A program made the translations under genes and the position numbers. This document shows positions 1 through 9,538 of a stretch of DNA of 64,000 nucleotides, one piece after another. The notes below the pieces were generated by a model. That model ran no database searches. It was not told the origin of the DNA and worked only from the letters and a program-made list of their open reading frames with translations. The stretch comes from Candidatus Eiseniibacteriota bacterium (GTDB taxonomy: Bacteria; Eisenbacteria; RBG-16-71-46; CAIMUX01). The stretch spans positions 186,001-250,000 of the forward strand of contig JACKCR010000004.1 of the NCBI GenBank assembly GCA_020633975.1, written 5' to 3'. The stretch's first letter is position 1. Each line of letters starts with the position of its first letter.

Positions 1-3000
1 CGACGGAGGCGCGGACATCCTTCTCGTCGAGACGATCTTCGATACGCTCAACGCCAAGGCTGCGCTCTACGCTATCGAGGAGGTGTTCGACGAGGTCGGC
101 TTCCGACTCCCCGTGATCGCTTCCATCACCATCACGGACGCGAGCGGACGGACGCTCAGCGGACAGACGACCGAGGCTGCCTGGATTTCGCTCCGTCACG
201 CGGGGCTCTTCGCGGTCGGAGTCAACTGTGCTCTCGGGCCGGACCTGATGCGTCCTTATGTAGAGGAGTTGGCGGGGATCTCGACCTGTCTCGTCTCCTG
301 CCATCCCAATGCCGGCCTCCCGAACGAGTTCGGAGGTTACGACGAGACGCCCGAACAGATGGCGTCGACGATGACGGAGTTCGCGCGGTCCGGATGGCTC
401 AACCTCGCAGGTGGATGCTGCGGCACCCGTCCTGAACACATCCGCGCGATCGCTACGGCACTCCAGAGTGTTCGTCCCCGTCCGTTCCCGCGCTCTTCCA
501 CGCCGGAGTTGGATGCCGCAAGGGGTGGCTCCGGCGGGGGACCGGGTTCCATCGCGTCCGATTCCGGGAGCGGGATCCGCGGGACTGCGGACAAGGAGTC
601 CGGTGACTTCGAACGCCGTCTGCCACGTCCACGGTTCAGCGGACTCGAGCCGTACACGATCCAACCGGACGGGACGTTCACCGTAGTCGGGGAGCGGACC
701 AATGTAACCGGCTCTCGGCGGTTCGCCCGACTCATCCGCGAGGGCGACTACGAAACAGCACTCGAGGTGGCTCGTCAGCAGGTCGAGGGTGGGGCGAACC
801 TCCTCGACGTGAACATGGACGAGGGGCTACTCGATTCGGTAGAAGCGATGCGGACGTTCCTCAACTTGGTTGCCGGTGAACCCGACATCGCGCGTCTCCC
901 GATCATGCTCGACAGCTCGGAGTTCCGCGTTCTCGACGCCGGGATGCAGTGCGTCCAGGGAAAGGGAGTCGTCAACTCGATCAGCCTCAAGGAAGGGGAG
1001 GAGGAGTTCCTCCGCCAGGCACGCATCATCCGTCGGCGTGGGTTCGCCGTCGTGGTCATGGCGTTCGACGAGGAAGGCCAGGCCGTCACGACCGAGAGGC
1101 GCGTGGAGATCCTCTCGCGTGCCTACCGCCTCCTCACCCAGGAAGTCGGCTTCGAGCCCGAGGATCTCGTGTTCGATCCGAACGTCCTCACGGTTGCGAC
1201 CGGCATGGAGGAGCACAACCGCTACGCACTCTCGTTCCTCGAAGCGACACGAGAACTCAAGTCGCGATTCCCTCGCGTATCGATCAGCGGCGGCGTCAGC
1301 AACCTGTCGTTCTCGTTCCGTGGGAACGAGCCGGTGCGGAAGGCGATCAACTCGGTCTTCCTCTACCACGCGATCCAGGCTGGCCTCGACATGGGAATCG
1401 TCAACGCAGGCCAGCTCGCGCTCTATGAGGACATCCCCTCCGAACTCCGGACGCTCATCGAGGATGTGCTGTTCGATCGACGCCCGGACGCGACAGAGCG
1501 TCTCATCGAGCACGCGAAGACGGTGACGGAAGAGGACGGATCGAGTGCCGCGATCCAGGCGTGGAGAGATGCGCCCGTAGCGGAACGTCTCCAGTACGCA
1601 CTCGTCCATGGAATCGACGCGGACATCGTCGAGGATACCGAGGAGGCCCGACTCGCCCTCGGCAGACCGCTCGCGGTGATCGAAGGGCCGCTCATGGACG
1701 GGATGAACGTCGTGGGAGACCTGTTCGGCGCTGGGAAGATGTTCCTGCCACAAGTCGTGAAGAGCGCGCGTGTCATGAAGAAGGCCGTGGCACACCTCGA
1801 GCCCTTCATGGAGGCTGAGCGTCTGGAAGCGGCACGGGCGGCGGCCGCGAATGGTACGAATGCCGGGACTGTGGATACGGACTCCAACGAGTCTCGGTCC
1901 GCGACGAGGCGCGCCGGCTCCAAGGGGAAGATCGTCCTCGCAACCGTGAAGGGCGATGTTCACGACATCGGAAAGAACATCGTCGGAGTGGTCCTCCGCT
2001 GCAACGGGTACGAGGTCGTCGATCTCGGCGTGATGGTGCCGGCGGACCGGATTCTCGACGCTGCGGCTCGAGAAGGAGCCGACCTCGTCGGTCTCTCCGG
2101 GCTGATCACGCCCTCCCTTCATGAAATGGTGCACGTCGCGGAGGAGATGGAGAGACGAGAGCTCGATACGCCGCTACTCATCGGCGGTGCGACGACCAGC
2201 CTCAAGCACACTGCGATCAAGATCGCTCCCGTCTACCGCAACGTTACCGTTCATGTTTCAGACGCGTCGCGAGCTGTCGGCGTCGCGCAGGAACTCATGA
2301 GTGAGACCACGCGGGAGTCCTACTCCACTCGGATTCGTGAGGACTACGAGGCGCTGCGGGAGTCGTTCCCCGAGCACGCGCCCCGGATCGTTCCGTTCAC
2401 GGAGGCGAAGGCAGCGCCCCCTGTCATCGAATGGCGGGGTGAGGACATCGCCAAGCCGGAGTTCCTGGGGCCTCGCGTGGTCGAGCTCCCGCTGGAGGAA
2501 CTCGTCCCGTACATCGACTGGACGCCGTTCTTCCACGTGTGGGAACTCAAGGGGGCGTACCCAGACATTCTCGAGAAGCCCGACATCGGACCTGCGGCGA
2601 GAGAGGTGTTCGAGAACGCACAGAAGATGCTCTCTCGTATCGTCGACGAAGGCTGGCTCACCGCACGTGGCATTTTCGGCCACTTCCCTGCCAACGCCGA
2701 CGACGGCGACGTCGTGATCTGGTCGGACGAGTCGAGGCGTGAGGAGCGGATGCGGTTCCCGATGCTCCGTCAGCAACGGGAGAAGCAGCGTGCTGGAGGG
2801 TACCTGTCGCTCTCGGACTTCGTCGCGCCGACTGGCGTCTTGGAAGACCATGTCGGTGCCTTCGTAGTTACGGCGGGACTCGGTATCGAAGAGCCACTGG
2901 CCAGACTTCGTGCGGACCACGACGACTACGGCGTGATCCTCCTCCAAGCACTCGCGGACCGTCTCGCCGAGGCGGCTGCCGAGCGGGTCCATAAGCTCGC

Positions 3001-3364
3001 ACGGGAAGCCTGCGGATTCGGAAGAGACGAGAACCTCACCCCGCGCGACCTGATCCGCGAGAGCTATCGCGGCATCCGCCCGGCCCCCGGATATCCCGCC
3101 TGCCCTGACCACTCCGAGAAGGGGAAGCTGTGGCAGCTGCTTTCGGCTGAGGAGAGCACCGGTGTGCAGCTGACCGAATCCTTCGCGATGCTACCTGCCG
3201 CCTCCGTCAGTGGGTTCTACTTCCATCACCCGAAGGCGCGGTACTTCAGCGTCGGCAAGGTCGGGCGCGATCAAGTGGAACGCTACGCCCGCAAGAAGGG
3301 GACCTCGGTGCTCGAAGCGGAGCGTTGGCTCGCGCCGTACCTCGGGTACGACCCAACGGCCTGA
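1..3364 (+). CDS. metH: cobalamin-dependent methionine synthase, 5' end outside window
   Basis: Methyl transfer from 5-methyltetrahydrofolate to homocysteine via cobalamin, in the cytoplasm. The frame is open from base 2, so the first in-frame GTG at 83 is internal. Domains in order: end of the homocysteine barrel with the zinc motif GGCCGT (bases about 411-428), pterin-binding barrel (about 640-1480), cobalamin cap, B12-binding domain with DVHDIGKN (about 1954-1977), and the C-terminal activation domain with the AdoMet motif [15 protein letters not shown] (about 3080-3125). All four modules of the E. coli type are therefore present. Two linkers are enlarged by Gly/Ser/Ala/Asp-rich sequence: about 490-640, between the first two barrels, and about 1815-1925, just before the B12 domain. 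The identification is secure; only the N-terminus is missing. Confidence 0.97.
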   Translation, partial: DGGADILLVETIFDTLNAKAALYAIEEVFDEVGFRLPVIASITITDASGRTLSGQTTEAAWISLRHAGLFAVGVNCALGPDLMRPYVEELAGISTCLVSCHPNAGLPNEFGGYDETPEQMASTMTEFARSGWLNLAGGCCGTRPEHIRAIATALQSVRPRPFPRSSTPELDAARGGSGGGPGSIASDSGSGIRGTADKESGDFERRLPRPRFSGLEPYTIQPDGTFTVVGERTNVTGSRRFARLIREGDYETALEVARQQVEGGANLLDVNMDEGLLDSVEAMRTFLNLVAGEPDIARLPIMLDSSEFRVLDAGMQCVQGKGVVNSISLKEGEEEFLRQARIIRRRGFAVVVMAFDEEGQAVTTERRVEILSRAYRLLTQEVGFEPEDLVFDPNVLTVATGMEEHNRYALSFLEATRELKSRFPRVSISGGVSNLSFSFRGNEPVRKAINSVFLYHAIQAGLDMGIVNAGQLALYEDIPSELRTLIEDVLFDRRPDATERLIEHAKTVTEEDGSSAAIQAWRDAPVAERLQYALVHGIDADIVEDTEEARLALGRPLAVIEGPLMDGMNVVGDLFGAGKMFLPQVVKSARVMKKAVAHLEPFMEAERLEAARAAAANGTNAGTVDTDSNESRSATRRAGSKGKIVLATVKGDVHDIGKNIVGVVLRCNGYEVVDLGVMVPADRILDAAAREGADLVGLSGLITPSLHEMVHVAEEMERRELDTPLLIGGATTSLKHTAIKIAPVYRNVTVHVSDASRAVGVAQELMSETTRESYSTRIREDYEALRESFPEHAPRIVPFTEAKAAPPVIEWRGEDIAKPEFLGPRVVELPLEELVPYIDWTPFFHVWELKGAYPDILEKPDIGPAAREVFENAQKMLSRIVDEGWLTARGIFGHFPANADDGDVVIWSDESRREERMRFPMLRQQREKQRAGGYLSLSDFVAPTGVLEDHVGAFVVTAGLGIEEPLARLRADHDDYGVILLQALADRLAEAAAERVHKLAREACGFGRDENLTPRDLIRESYRGIRPAPGYPACPDHSEKGKLWQLLSAEESTGVQLTESFAMLPAASVSGFYFHHPKARYFSVGKVGRDQVERYARKKGTSVLEAERWLAPYLGYDPTA

Positions 3365-3467
3365 CGCGGGCACCCGCCTCGCCGTCAGGGAGTCTCCGAG
3401 AGTTTTCTAGTCCGCCAGACATCTCCCTATATCTGCGCCTGGCCTTCACCCCACTGGTAGGGCGGAG

Positions 3468-3485
3468 TGCTTGTTACAACAAGCA
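3468..3485. promoter_or_regulatory. perfect 18-bp palindrome, candidate operator
   Basis: The arms TGCTTGTT and AACAAGCA are exact inverted complements around a 2-bp centre. The site lies in the A/T-richer stretch about 80 bp upstream of the start at 3567. The symmetry suggests a dimeric regulator site. No regulator gene is adjacent and I cannot name a family, so the function is inference. Confidence 0.35.
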
Positions 3486-3566
3486 AATTCCGCTTGGGGG
3501 TAGACGATCCTGTGAGTGCCTTAAGTTGTTGTCATGAGTCTATTTGAAGGCCAAGGAGACGCAAAC

Positions 3567-4634
3567 ATGCACTGGAAGGTCATCGCTTTGTCGACTCTGC
3601 TCCTGGGGGTTGGCCTCACTGCGTCCGCACACGGTCAGGGTGCCGAGAACCCCGACTTCAGGATCCGGGCCAAGCTTCGGCCACTCGAGAGTGGTTGGGC
3701 CGCGGGAGAATCGGTCGGTGGCGCCGACTTCCGGATCCATTCCCGCTTCATGCAGGTGTACTACGGAGGGGTGCACCGCCAGGACGAGTTCAAGTTCAAG
3801 GTCAGCTTCGACTACACCGACGTGTCCGGCTTCGACGAGAACTACCCGGGTTCGGTCTACGACACTGACTACGACGCCTACATCAACGATGGCTTCGTCG
3901 GCCGCGTCTACATGAACACGCAGGATCTCGGTGTCGGGGAGATGGTCTACGACAGCCGTCACGCGACGCCTCCCGACCTACCTCTCCCTGAGAACTTCCC
4001 TGATCCGGTCGACGTTGGTGACGTCGTCCGTGTGTACGCCGCGGGATCCTCTCTACCCGAAATCGGGGATCCGCTACCGAGCGGTCAGCCGCTGTTCGAG
4101 AGCGCATTCGAGGAGGAGTTCGCGCGCGGAGACGTCAACCAAGACGGCAAGGTGGACGAAGAAGACTTCGTCTACCTCGAGGCGAACTGGGACCCGCTAG
4201 ACCAGTCGGGCCCGCACATCGGCCCTGCCAACGGAGACTTCGACGGGGACAACCGCTGCGACATGGCTGACTACGACGTCTTCGTCCTCAACTGGACGGA
4301 TAGCCATGATCCGCCGGCTCCTCCGGAGTTCACGTCGTCCGTGGAGGGTGCGGAAGCGTTTGGGCGCATCGAGGCGGTGTTCCCGAATCCGCTCCGCGGA
4401 ACGTCTGAAGTCCGGTTGTACGCGCCGTCCGCGGGACTCGTGCAGTTGGGCGTCTACTCGGTTTCCGGTGCGAAGGTTTCGGCGAAGATCCTGCGGGCGA
4501 ACGGCGCTGGATGGGTGGCCGTGCCGTTTGAAGGGGTCTCCGACAATGGGGCGCCGCTTCCTTCAGGCGTATACCTCTATCGGGCGGCGATGGGGCACGA
4601 CGTAGCGTCTGGCTCGTTCACCGTCCTGAGGTGA
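3567..4634 (+). CDS. exported protein with dockerin-like repeats and FlgD-like C-terminal tail
   Basis: The ATG at 3567 is chosen because AAGGAG sits 8 bases upstream and a signal peptide follows (MHWKVIALSTLLLGVGLTAS). The N-terminal half is unrecognised. Two calcium-binding dockerin-like loops occur near residues 190-245 (GDVNQDGKVDEEDF and NGDFDGDNRCDMADYDVF). The last 80 residues are an Ig-like FlgD/T9SS-type tail with a PNP motif, a PSGVYLYR strand and the ending FTVLR. Families with this tail are normally exported through the outer membrane and anchored or released. The dockerin pair suggests binding to a cohesin partner, but no cohesin gene is visible in the window. No enzymatic domain was identified. 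Confidence 0.8.
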   Translation: MHWKVIALSTLLLGVGLTASAHGQGAENPDFRIRAKLRPLESGWAAGESVGGADFRIHSRFMQVYYGGVHRQDEFKFKVSFDYTDVSGFDENYPGSVYDTDYDAYINDGFVGRVYMNTQDLGVGEMVYDSRHATPPDLPLPENFPDPVDVGDVVRVYAAGSSLPEIGDPLPSGQPLFESAFEEEFARGDVNQDGKVDEEDFVYLEANWDPLDQSGPHIGPANGDFDGDNRCDMADYDVFVLNWTDSHDPPAPPEFTSSVEGAEAFGRIEAVFPNPLRGTSEVRLYAPSAGLVQLGVYSVSGAKVSAKILRANGAGWVAVPFEGVSDNGAPLPSGVYLYRAAMGHDVASGSFTVLR

Positions 4635-4648
4635 CACTCTGCGGTAGA

Positions 4649-4682
4649 GGGCGGGTGCCTTCCAGAGGGCTCCCGCCTTTTC
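4649..4682 (+). terminator. Rho-independent terminator
   Basis: GGCGGG pairs with CCCGCC across a short loop and is followed by TTTT. It lies 15 bases after the stop of the dockerin-like gene, so it probably ends that transcript. Confidence 0.7.
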
Positions 4683-4864
4683 CGGGGTTGGCCAGAGCGC
4701 CTGAGGCGACGATTCGGCCTCGGCAACGGCATCGGTGGCCTGGGGCGCTCCCGACGAGCGATCCGATGGTCGGGCCCGGCGCGGTTTATGGTACCCTCTT
4801 CGAGGTTCGACTACCCCCCGCTGCCTATCCGCGGCCTCCCCTTCGCCGCCACTTTGGAGGAGTC

Positions 4865-5629
4865 ATGTCAGGACGCCTTCTGGCCTTCATTGCTCTCTCG
4901 GTCGCGATGGTCGGTGCAGGTGATGCGCTCGCCGGCCCGAATGAGGATGGTGTGATCATCCTCCACGCCGTTCCGTACCAAAGCCGGAGCGGGCAAAGTC
5001 CCTGCAGCTACGACGCCACTCTGAACTCGTGTTCCGAAGCGAACTATCACATCACCGACGGCAACCAGTGGAACTGGTTCGTCCTCGGTGTCTTTCCTGC
5101 CGGCCGGTCTCCGCGGGTCATGGGGGCGACGTTCGGAATCGACTACGACGACACGACGGTCTACTTGCTCGATCTGTCGCCATGCACCGACTTCGAGCTG
5201 CCGACAGCGGACTGGCCGAGGCCGGGCCAAGGGACCGCAGTCACGTGGTCGACGCCACAGACCGACATGTTCGTCAAGATGTACGCCTTCGCTGGCTACG
5301 AATACTACGGCACGGACACGAGCTTCTGCCTCACTCCGCACCCGTCGCAGGGCGGGTACTTCGCGGACGACTCCGTTCCCTCGATCCTCGATCCGATCGT
5401 CGACTATGGATGCCTTGGCTTCAACGGCGATCCTGGGTACCTTCCGTGTCCGCCAGGTGCGGAAGGTGCGTGTTGTATCCCCGGTGCCGGATGTGTCGTT
5501 CTCAGCGAGGACGAATGCGTAGCGGGTGGCGGAGACTGGATCGGGCCAGGCGTACCTTGCGATCCGAACCCATGCGCCGTACCGGTCGTGGAGAGATCCT
5601 GGGGAACGGTGAAGAGGGACTTCCGCTAG
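4865..5629 (+). CDS. exported protein of the GPN-LILHT paralog family, WG-K tail
   Basis: The start at 4865 follows TTGGAGGAG and opens a signal peptide ending in DALA, after which the mature protein begins GPNEDGVIILH. The body (RVMGATFGIDYD, TPHPSQGGYFADDSVPS) is clearly related to the proteins at 36915-37661 and 50095-51234. A Cys-rich module follows (GACC, then C, C, C spaced to PNPC), of a kind I associate with exported proteins in this type of genome. The protein ends ERSWGTVKRDFR, matching the short WG-K tail shared by other exported proteins here. Function unknown. Transcribed alone, with the next gene 90 bp downstream. Confidence 0.75.
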   Translation: MSGRLLAFIALSVAMVGAGDALAGPNEDGVIILHAVPYQSRSGQSPCSYDATLNSCSEANYHITDGNQWNWFVLGVFPAGRSPRVMGATFGIDYDDTTVYLLDLSPCTDFELPTADWPRPGQGTAVTWSTPQTDMFVKMYAFAGYEYYGTDTSFCLTPHPSQGGYFADDSVPSILDPIVDYGCLGFNGDPGYLPCPPGAEGACCIPGAGCVVLSEDECVAGGGDWIGPGVPCDPNPCAVPVVERSWGTVKRDFR

Positions 5630-5719
5630 AGCCGGTATCCGAAAGGGCGGTTCGCGGACCGGAGTCGCCTCATATGCGCGGAGGTACAAGACACGGATTC
5701 GCGAGCTTCGGTTCTGGGA

Positions 5720-7510
5720 GTGGCGCTCCTCATTCTGGTGTTGGGTGCAGCGATTCGCTTCACCAATCTGGGGAGCGAGGGGCTCTGGTGCGACGAGGGC
5801 TACACCGCCTTTGCGGTGCGCGAACCGCTACCTACTCTCCTATCGCGCCTCCTGACAGTCGATGATGCGCCGCCTCTCTACTACTTGGTAGAGAAGGCGG
5901 CGGTCTCGTTCGTAGGAAGGAGTGAGGCTGGACTTCGCCTCGCTTCGGCTCTCGCAGGAGTCCTCTCGATCGTTGTCCTGCTCTGGTCTGCGTTTCGCTT
6001 CAGGACGCCGGTTCGCAGCCGGCCCGGTCTGGTAGACGCGAAGGATCCTGATCCGAATGACGCCGGCCATGCTGATGCCGATCGGACGAACGCCGATCAA
6101 AGCCGTGCGGATCTCTGGTCTGCGGCCACACTCGCCTTCCTGACCACCGGAGTGTTCCATGCGCGGCAGGCGCGTTCCTACTCCCTGCTGTTGCTCTTCG
6201 CGATCGCATTCGTCCTCGCGGCGCGATCGCTCCTGACCGGGAGGGGGAGCCGGACGCGCAAGGGCTCGTCCTGGGTGCTTGCTGTGTCAGGCATCCTCCT
6301 TTGCCTCACGCACAACGTGGGAATCGTTCTCGTCCTGGTCAGCCTCGTGCTCTGGCCGCTGGGTACACGGGAAGGGACTTCGTTTCGCAGGTGGAGTCTC
6401 CTCCATCTCCCCGCCCTTGCGGTCTCGGCGATGTGGATTCTCGGCGGCTCGCAGCTGAACGTACACAGCGAGCTCAACGTGTGGACGGAGCACTACTGGG
6501 AGTCGCACTCTCTGGCCCTGGCTCCGCTCTACTCGATGGGACTCTTCGTGCCCGGCGGGATTCCGTCCGACGATCTCGCCGTCGGCTTCTCCGTTCCTGC
6601 CAACCTCTCGCGCCTCTGGGGTGGCATCTCCGTCGTCTGCGCGCTGGCCTGCCTTGCGTCAGTGGTCGGAGGACGCACTCGCGCCGTCGGCGCGCACAGT
6701 CGCGCTGTCGCCGCGCGCAGTCATCCTACCGCGGTGGCACTACGAGTCGAGCTCGGGTTGCTCTTGGCACCGCTCGTCGCACTCACAGTCGTCTCCCTGG
6801 TCGTGGCTCCCGTATACGTACTCGGGAGGACCGACGTTCTGGCGTATCCCGCGTTCGCGCTGCTCATGGGACGCGGGCTCTCTCGACTTCCGAAGTGGCC
6901 AGCTTTCGGCATCCTGTTGTTCTGGGGAGGGCTCTCGCTTCTCTCGATCGCGCCGAGCTACGGATACCGAGATCTCGGGTACGCCAAGGGTGCGGATCGA
7001 GAGTTGGCCGCGCAGTTGGGGGCGGAACTGGACAGTGCGGATTGGCTGGTCCACACGTTCATGACGTCGCCTTCGATCGAGTACTACCTGGAACGAGCCG
7101 ACGTACCCCACCAGACCGCCTGGTTCCCGCTGGTAGCCGCAGAGAACACGGCGTCGGATTACCCGACTCCGGCGGACTCGATTTCGTCGTATGTCTCACA
7201 AGCCAGGCGTCTTCGCGAAACGATCGAAGCGCAGTTGCCGGAGACGGGAGACGTGTGGATCTTCGGACTCGTGGCTCCGACGACCGAGGATGATTGGGGC
7301 CGAGTGAGGGAGGCCGGCGTGATCGACGTTGGGCAACTCGGCTACCCGGTCAGCGTCTTCCTGTACCAACTGGTGGGGATGCGCTCGGTCCCCGTAGCCT
7401 ATGCGTATCGACAGGACTGGGTCGCAGGCGATCGAGTCGTGCTTCGTGTTCCGAAGCAGATCTGGACTCCCGTCGACGAGATTCCCGATGTCAGGTTCGA
7501 AGTCCGATAG
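5720..7510 (+). CDS. GT-C (GT39-like) membrane glycosyltransferase
   Basis: A 596-residue polytopic membrane protein. The N-terminus has the GT39/ArnT-type signature IRFTNLGSEGLWCDEGYTAF with the catalytic Asp-Glu pair near residues 25-26, then PPLYYL. Such enzymes transfer sugars from polyprenyl-phosphate donors at the outer face of the inner membrane. The GTG at 5720 is the first usable start I can see and has only GGGAG very close upstream, so the true start is uncertain. Two loops are filled with low-complexity sequence: Asp/Ala/Asn-rich at about 6018-6120, and an Arg-Ala-Val repeat at about 6669-6725 made of imperfect short DNA repeats. The downstream gene starts 11 bp after the stop, so the two probably form an operon. 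Confidence 0.75.
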   Translation: MALLILVLGAAIRFTNLGSEGLWCDEGYTAFAVREPLPTLLSRLLTVDDAPPLYYLVEKAAVSFVGRSEAGLRLASALAGVLSIVVLLWSAFRFRTPVRSRPGLVDAKDPDPNDAGHADADRTNADQSRADLWSAATLAFLTTGVFHARQARSYSLLLLFAIAFVLAARSLLTGRGSRTRKGSSWVLAVSGILLCLTHNVGIVLVLVSLVLWPLGTREGTSFRRWSLLHLPALAVSAMWILGGSQLNVHSELNVWTEHYWESHSLALAPLYSMGLFVPGGIPSDDLAVGFSVPANLSRLWGGISVVCALACLASVVGGRTRAVGAHSRAVAARSHPTAVALRVELGLLLAPLVALTVVSLVVAPVYVLGRTDVLAYPAFALLMGRGLSRLPKWPAFGILLFWGGLSLLSIAPSYGYRDLGYAKGADRELAAQLGAELDSADWLVHTFMTSPSIEYYLERADVPHQTAWFPLVAAENTASDYPTPADSISSYVSQARRLRETIEAQLPETGDVWIFGLVAPTTEDDWGRVREAGVIDVGQLGYPVSVFLYQLVGMRSVPVAYAYRQDWVAGDRVVLRVPKQIWTPVDEIPDVRFEVR

Positions 7511-7521
7511 GCGGAGCCTTC

Positions 7522-9060
7522 GTGTCCAAGTCCACCTTCCGCATCGTGCTGTTCCTCTCCATCCTCGTCCGGGGCGTGCTCGGATTCCTGCCCGGATACG
7601 GCCCGGACATAGTGCAGATGAAGAGCTGGGCTCTCATGTCGGCAAAGGAAGGGATGTCCTCGGTCTTCGATACGACCACGTACGACTACCCGCCGCTCTT
7701 CATCCTTTTGGTGCGTCCCATCGGGGAAGCGTACCTAGGCATGCACCCCGAGATCGCGAACGCGTCGGTTCGGCGAGGAGATGGGGATGTGCTCGTCTTT
7801 CGAACGAGCGAGGGCGTGACCTTTCGCCATCCCACCCCACGTACTCTCGCGCATTCCCCGCGCCCGATGCGTCCGCTTCCCGGCGATCGGCTCTTCACGT
7901 TCCTGATCAAGTTCCCAGCCTTGCTCTTCGACTTCGTGATCGCTGCTGCGCTCTACTGGTTGGTCGCGTTCAGGGCCTCGTGGGGGCTCGAGCGACGCAT
8001 GTTGGAGTCGGGACGAGTCGCGGCCGTTCTCTGGCTCTGCAACCCTGCCGTGCTCTGGGATACGGCGTACTGGGGACTTCCGGATTCGATCCACTCCGCG
8101 TTCGCGCTGCTGGCTGTCGGAATCGCTGGTTCGGTGCTCGACGGTTCAGCGCTCGACGGTTCGGCGCCAGTCGGTTCGGAGGAGGGGAGGGCCCGGTCGG
8201 AACCGTCTGCTCGGCTTTGGTTCCTCGCCGGGGGCGCTCTCGCGGCGGGCGTGCTGATGAAGCCGTTGGCTGCTCCTCTCGTCCCTCTGCTCGTGTGGGC
8301 GGCGGTGTGGGGCGGTGCACGGCTGAGGGCAGTGTTCGCCCTGGCGTTCGGCGCGGCGATCGTCGCTCTCGCTCTCTACCTCCCGTTCGCGTTCGCCGGA
8401 GTTGGGGCCACGGCTCTGCGGCGGTTGTTCTCGGATCTCGACGTCATGCCCTACACGTCAGTCAACGCACACAACCTTTGGTGGTGGTTCGGCTCGTGGC
8501 GCAACGCGAACGATCCTCTCCTCTTCGGAGTGAGCGCTCGCACGGTTGGGCTCTCGACGTTTCTCGTCCTCGTGACCATCCTCCTCGGTAGCCGCTCCAT
8601 CTCGAGGACGCGCCACTCGGCGGCCGCTCCGGCCTCGTCGCTGGACCGGGCACGCGGGCACCTGGAATCCGCACAGCGCGGAAGTGATGGCACGTCGACC
8701 GCAGATCTAGCGCTGCTCGCCGCATCGATCTCCGCAGTGTTTTTCTTCATCTCGACGCACATGCACGAGAACCACCTCTTCATGGTCCTCCCGTTCCTCA
8801 CAGCGCTCGCTGGACGAGGGGCGCGGTTCCGGTGGCTCCTCATTGCTGCAAGCCTTGGACTCCTTTCGAACCTCGCTCTCCACGACCCCAACCTCGGGAT
8901 GCCCGCGTCCGCGAACGCGCCACTCACGAGGTGGGTATCCGTGGCATCCCAAATCAGCACCGCGTGGATCGGCGCGACTGTGGGACTATTGTTCCTGACG
9001 TCACTGCGATCGATCGGGAGGGATCTCGTCGGACGCGGCTCGTTCCATCCAGAACTGTGA
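7522..9060 (+). CDS. GT-C type membrane mannosyl/glucosyltransferase-like protein
   Basis: The GTG at 7522 is preceded by GGCGGAG and lies 11 bp after the previous stop, which suggests translational coupling. The 512-residue product has many membrane segments and signatures seen in polyprenyl-phosphate-sugar transferases (GPDIVQMKSWA, then YDYPPLFIL, then NPAVLWDTAYWGLPDSIHSA). With the upstream GT39-like gene it probably glycosylates an exported lipid or protein; the acceptor is unknown. Low-complexity inserts appear at about 7760-7880 (Arg/Pro-rich loop) and 8130-8200 (repeats of LDGSA). The precise family (GT87-like or ALG6-like) cannot be settled by eye. Confidence 0.65.
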   Translation: MSKSTFRIVLFLSILVRGVLGFLPGYGPDIVQMKSWALMSAKEGMSSVFDTTTYDYPPLFILLVRPIGEAYLGMHPEIANASVRRGDGDVLVFRTSEGVTFRHPTPRTLAHSPRPMRPLPGDRLFTFLIKFPALLFDFVIAAALYWLVAFRASWGLERRMLESGRVAAVLWLCNPAVLWDTAYWGLPDSIHSAFALLAVGIAGSVLDGSALDGSAPVGSEEGRARSEPSARLWFLAGGALAAGVLMKPLAAPLVPLLVWAAVWGGARLRAVFALAFGAAIVALALYLPFAFAGVGATALRRLFSDLDVMPYTSVNAHNLWWWFGSWRNANDPLLFGVSARTVGLSTFLVLVTILLGSRSISRTRHSAAAPASSLDRARGHLESAQRGSDGTSTADLALLAASISAVFFFISTHMHENHLFMVLPFLTALAGRGARFRWLLIAASLGLLSNLALHDPNLGMPASANAPLTRWVSVASQISTAWIGATVGLLFLTSLRSIGRDLVGRGSFHPEL

Positions 9061-9097
9061 GCTAGAACTGCGAGCTAGAACTGCGGCTTGAACTGCG
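9059..9097 (+). repeat. short direct repeat
   Basis: The motif GAGCTAGAACTGC occurs twice in tandem, with a third degenerate copy, between the glycosyltransferase stop and the VOC gene Shine-Dalgarno. It is probably a small slippage product. Confidence 0.5.
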
Positions 9098-9108
9098 AGG
9101 AGAAAGCC

Positions 9109-9519
9109 ATGTCCCACGTTCCACCCGGCTTCTCGGCCGTCACTCCGTACCTCTGCCTCCCTGACGCACCGGGATTCCTGGAATTCGCCAAGACGGCGTT
9201 CGGTGCCACCGTCCGGATGGACCACCGGGACGAGTCCGGTGGGCTCATCCACGCCGAGATCGAGATCGAAGGATCCGTCATCGAGATATCGGAGGCCCGT
9301 CCCGACGTTCCTGCCACCCTCACGTGCCTTCACCTCTACGTATCGGACTGCGATGCGGTCCTCGCGCGCGTCGTCGCGGCCGGTGGGGAGGCGTCCTATG
9401 AACTCGCGGATCATCCTTACGGCGAACGTTCCGGAGGGGTTCGCGACGCATGGGGGAATCATTGGTTCATTGCGACCATGACCGACCTCGTCCAGCGGAC
9501 GACGCTGCCGAGCGACTAG
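9109..9519 (+). CDS. VOC-superfamily (PhnB/glyoxalase-like) protein
   Basis: The ATG at 9109 follows GAGGAGAAAG. The 136-residue product begins PPGFSAVTPYLCLPDAPGFLEFAKTAFG, typical of PhnB-like VOC proteins, and ends with DAWGNHWFIATM, the usual last beta strand of the fold. A single VOC unit of this length normally dimerises to form a metal or substrate pocket. The substrate is unknown. It converges on the transketolase genes with a 19-bp gap, so its own transcript is short. Confidence 0.85.
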   Translation: MSHVPPGFSAVTPYLCLPDAPGFLEFAKTAFGATVRMDHRDESGGLIHAEIEIEGSVIEISEARPDVPATLTCLHLYVSDCDAVLARVVAAGGEASYELADHPYGERSGGVRDAWGNHWFIATMTDLVQRTTLPSD

Positions 9520-9538
9520 TGCCCGCTGAGGACGTCCG

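Noticed and set aside
827-2134. Long minus-strand ORF inside metH
   Set aside because: A shadow of a high-GC gene. Its composition is Arg/His/Glu-rich without domains; similar shadows occur under most genes.
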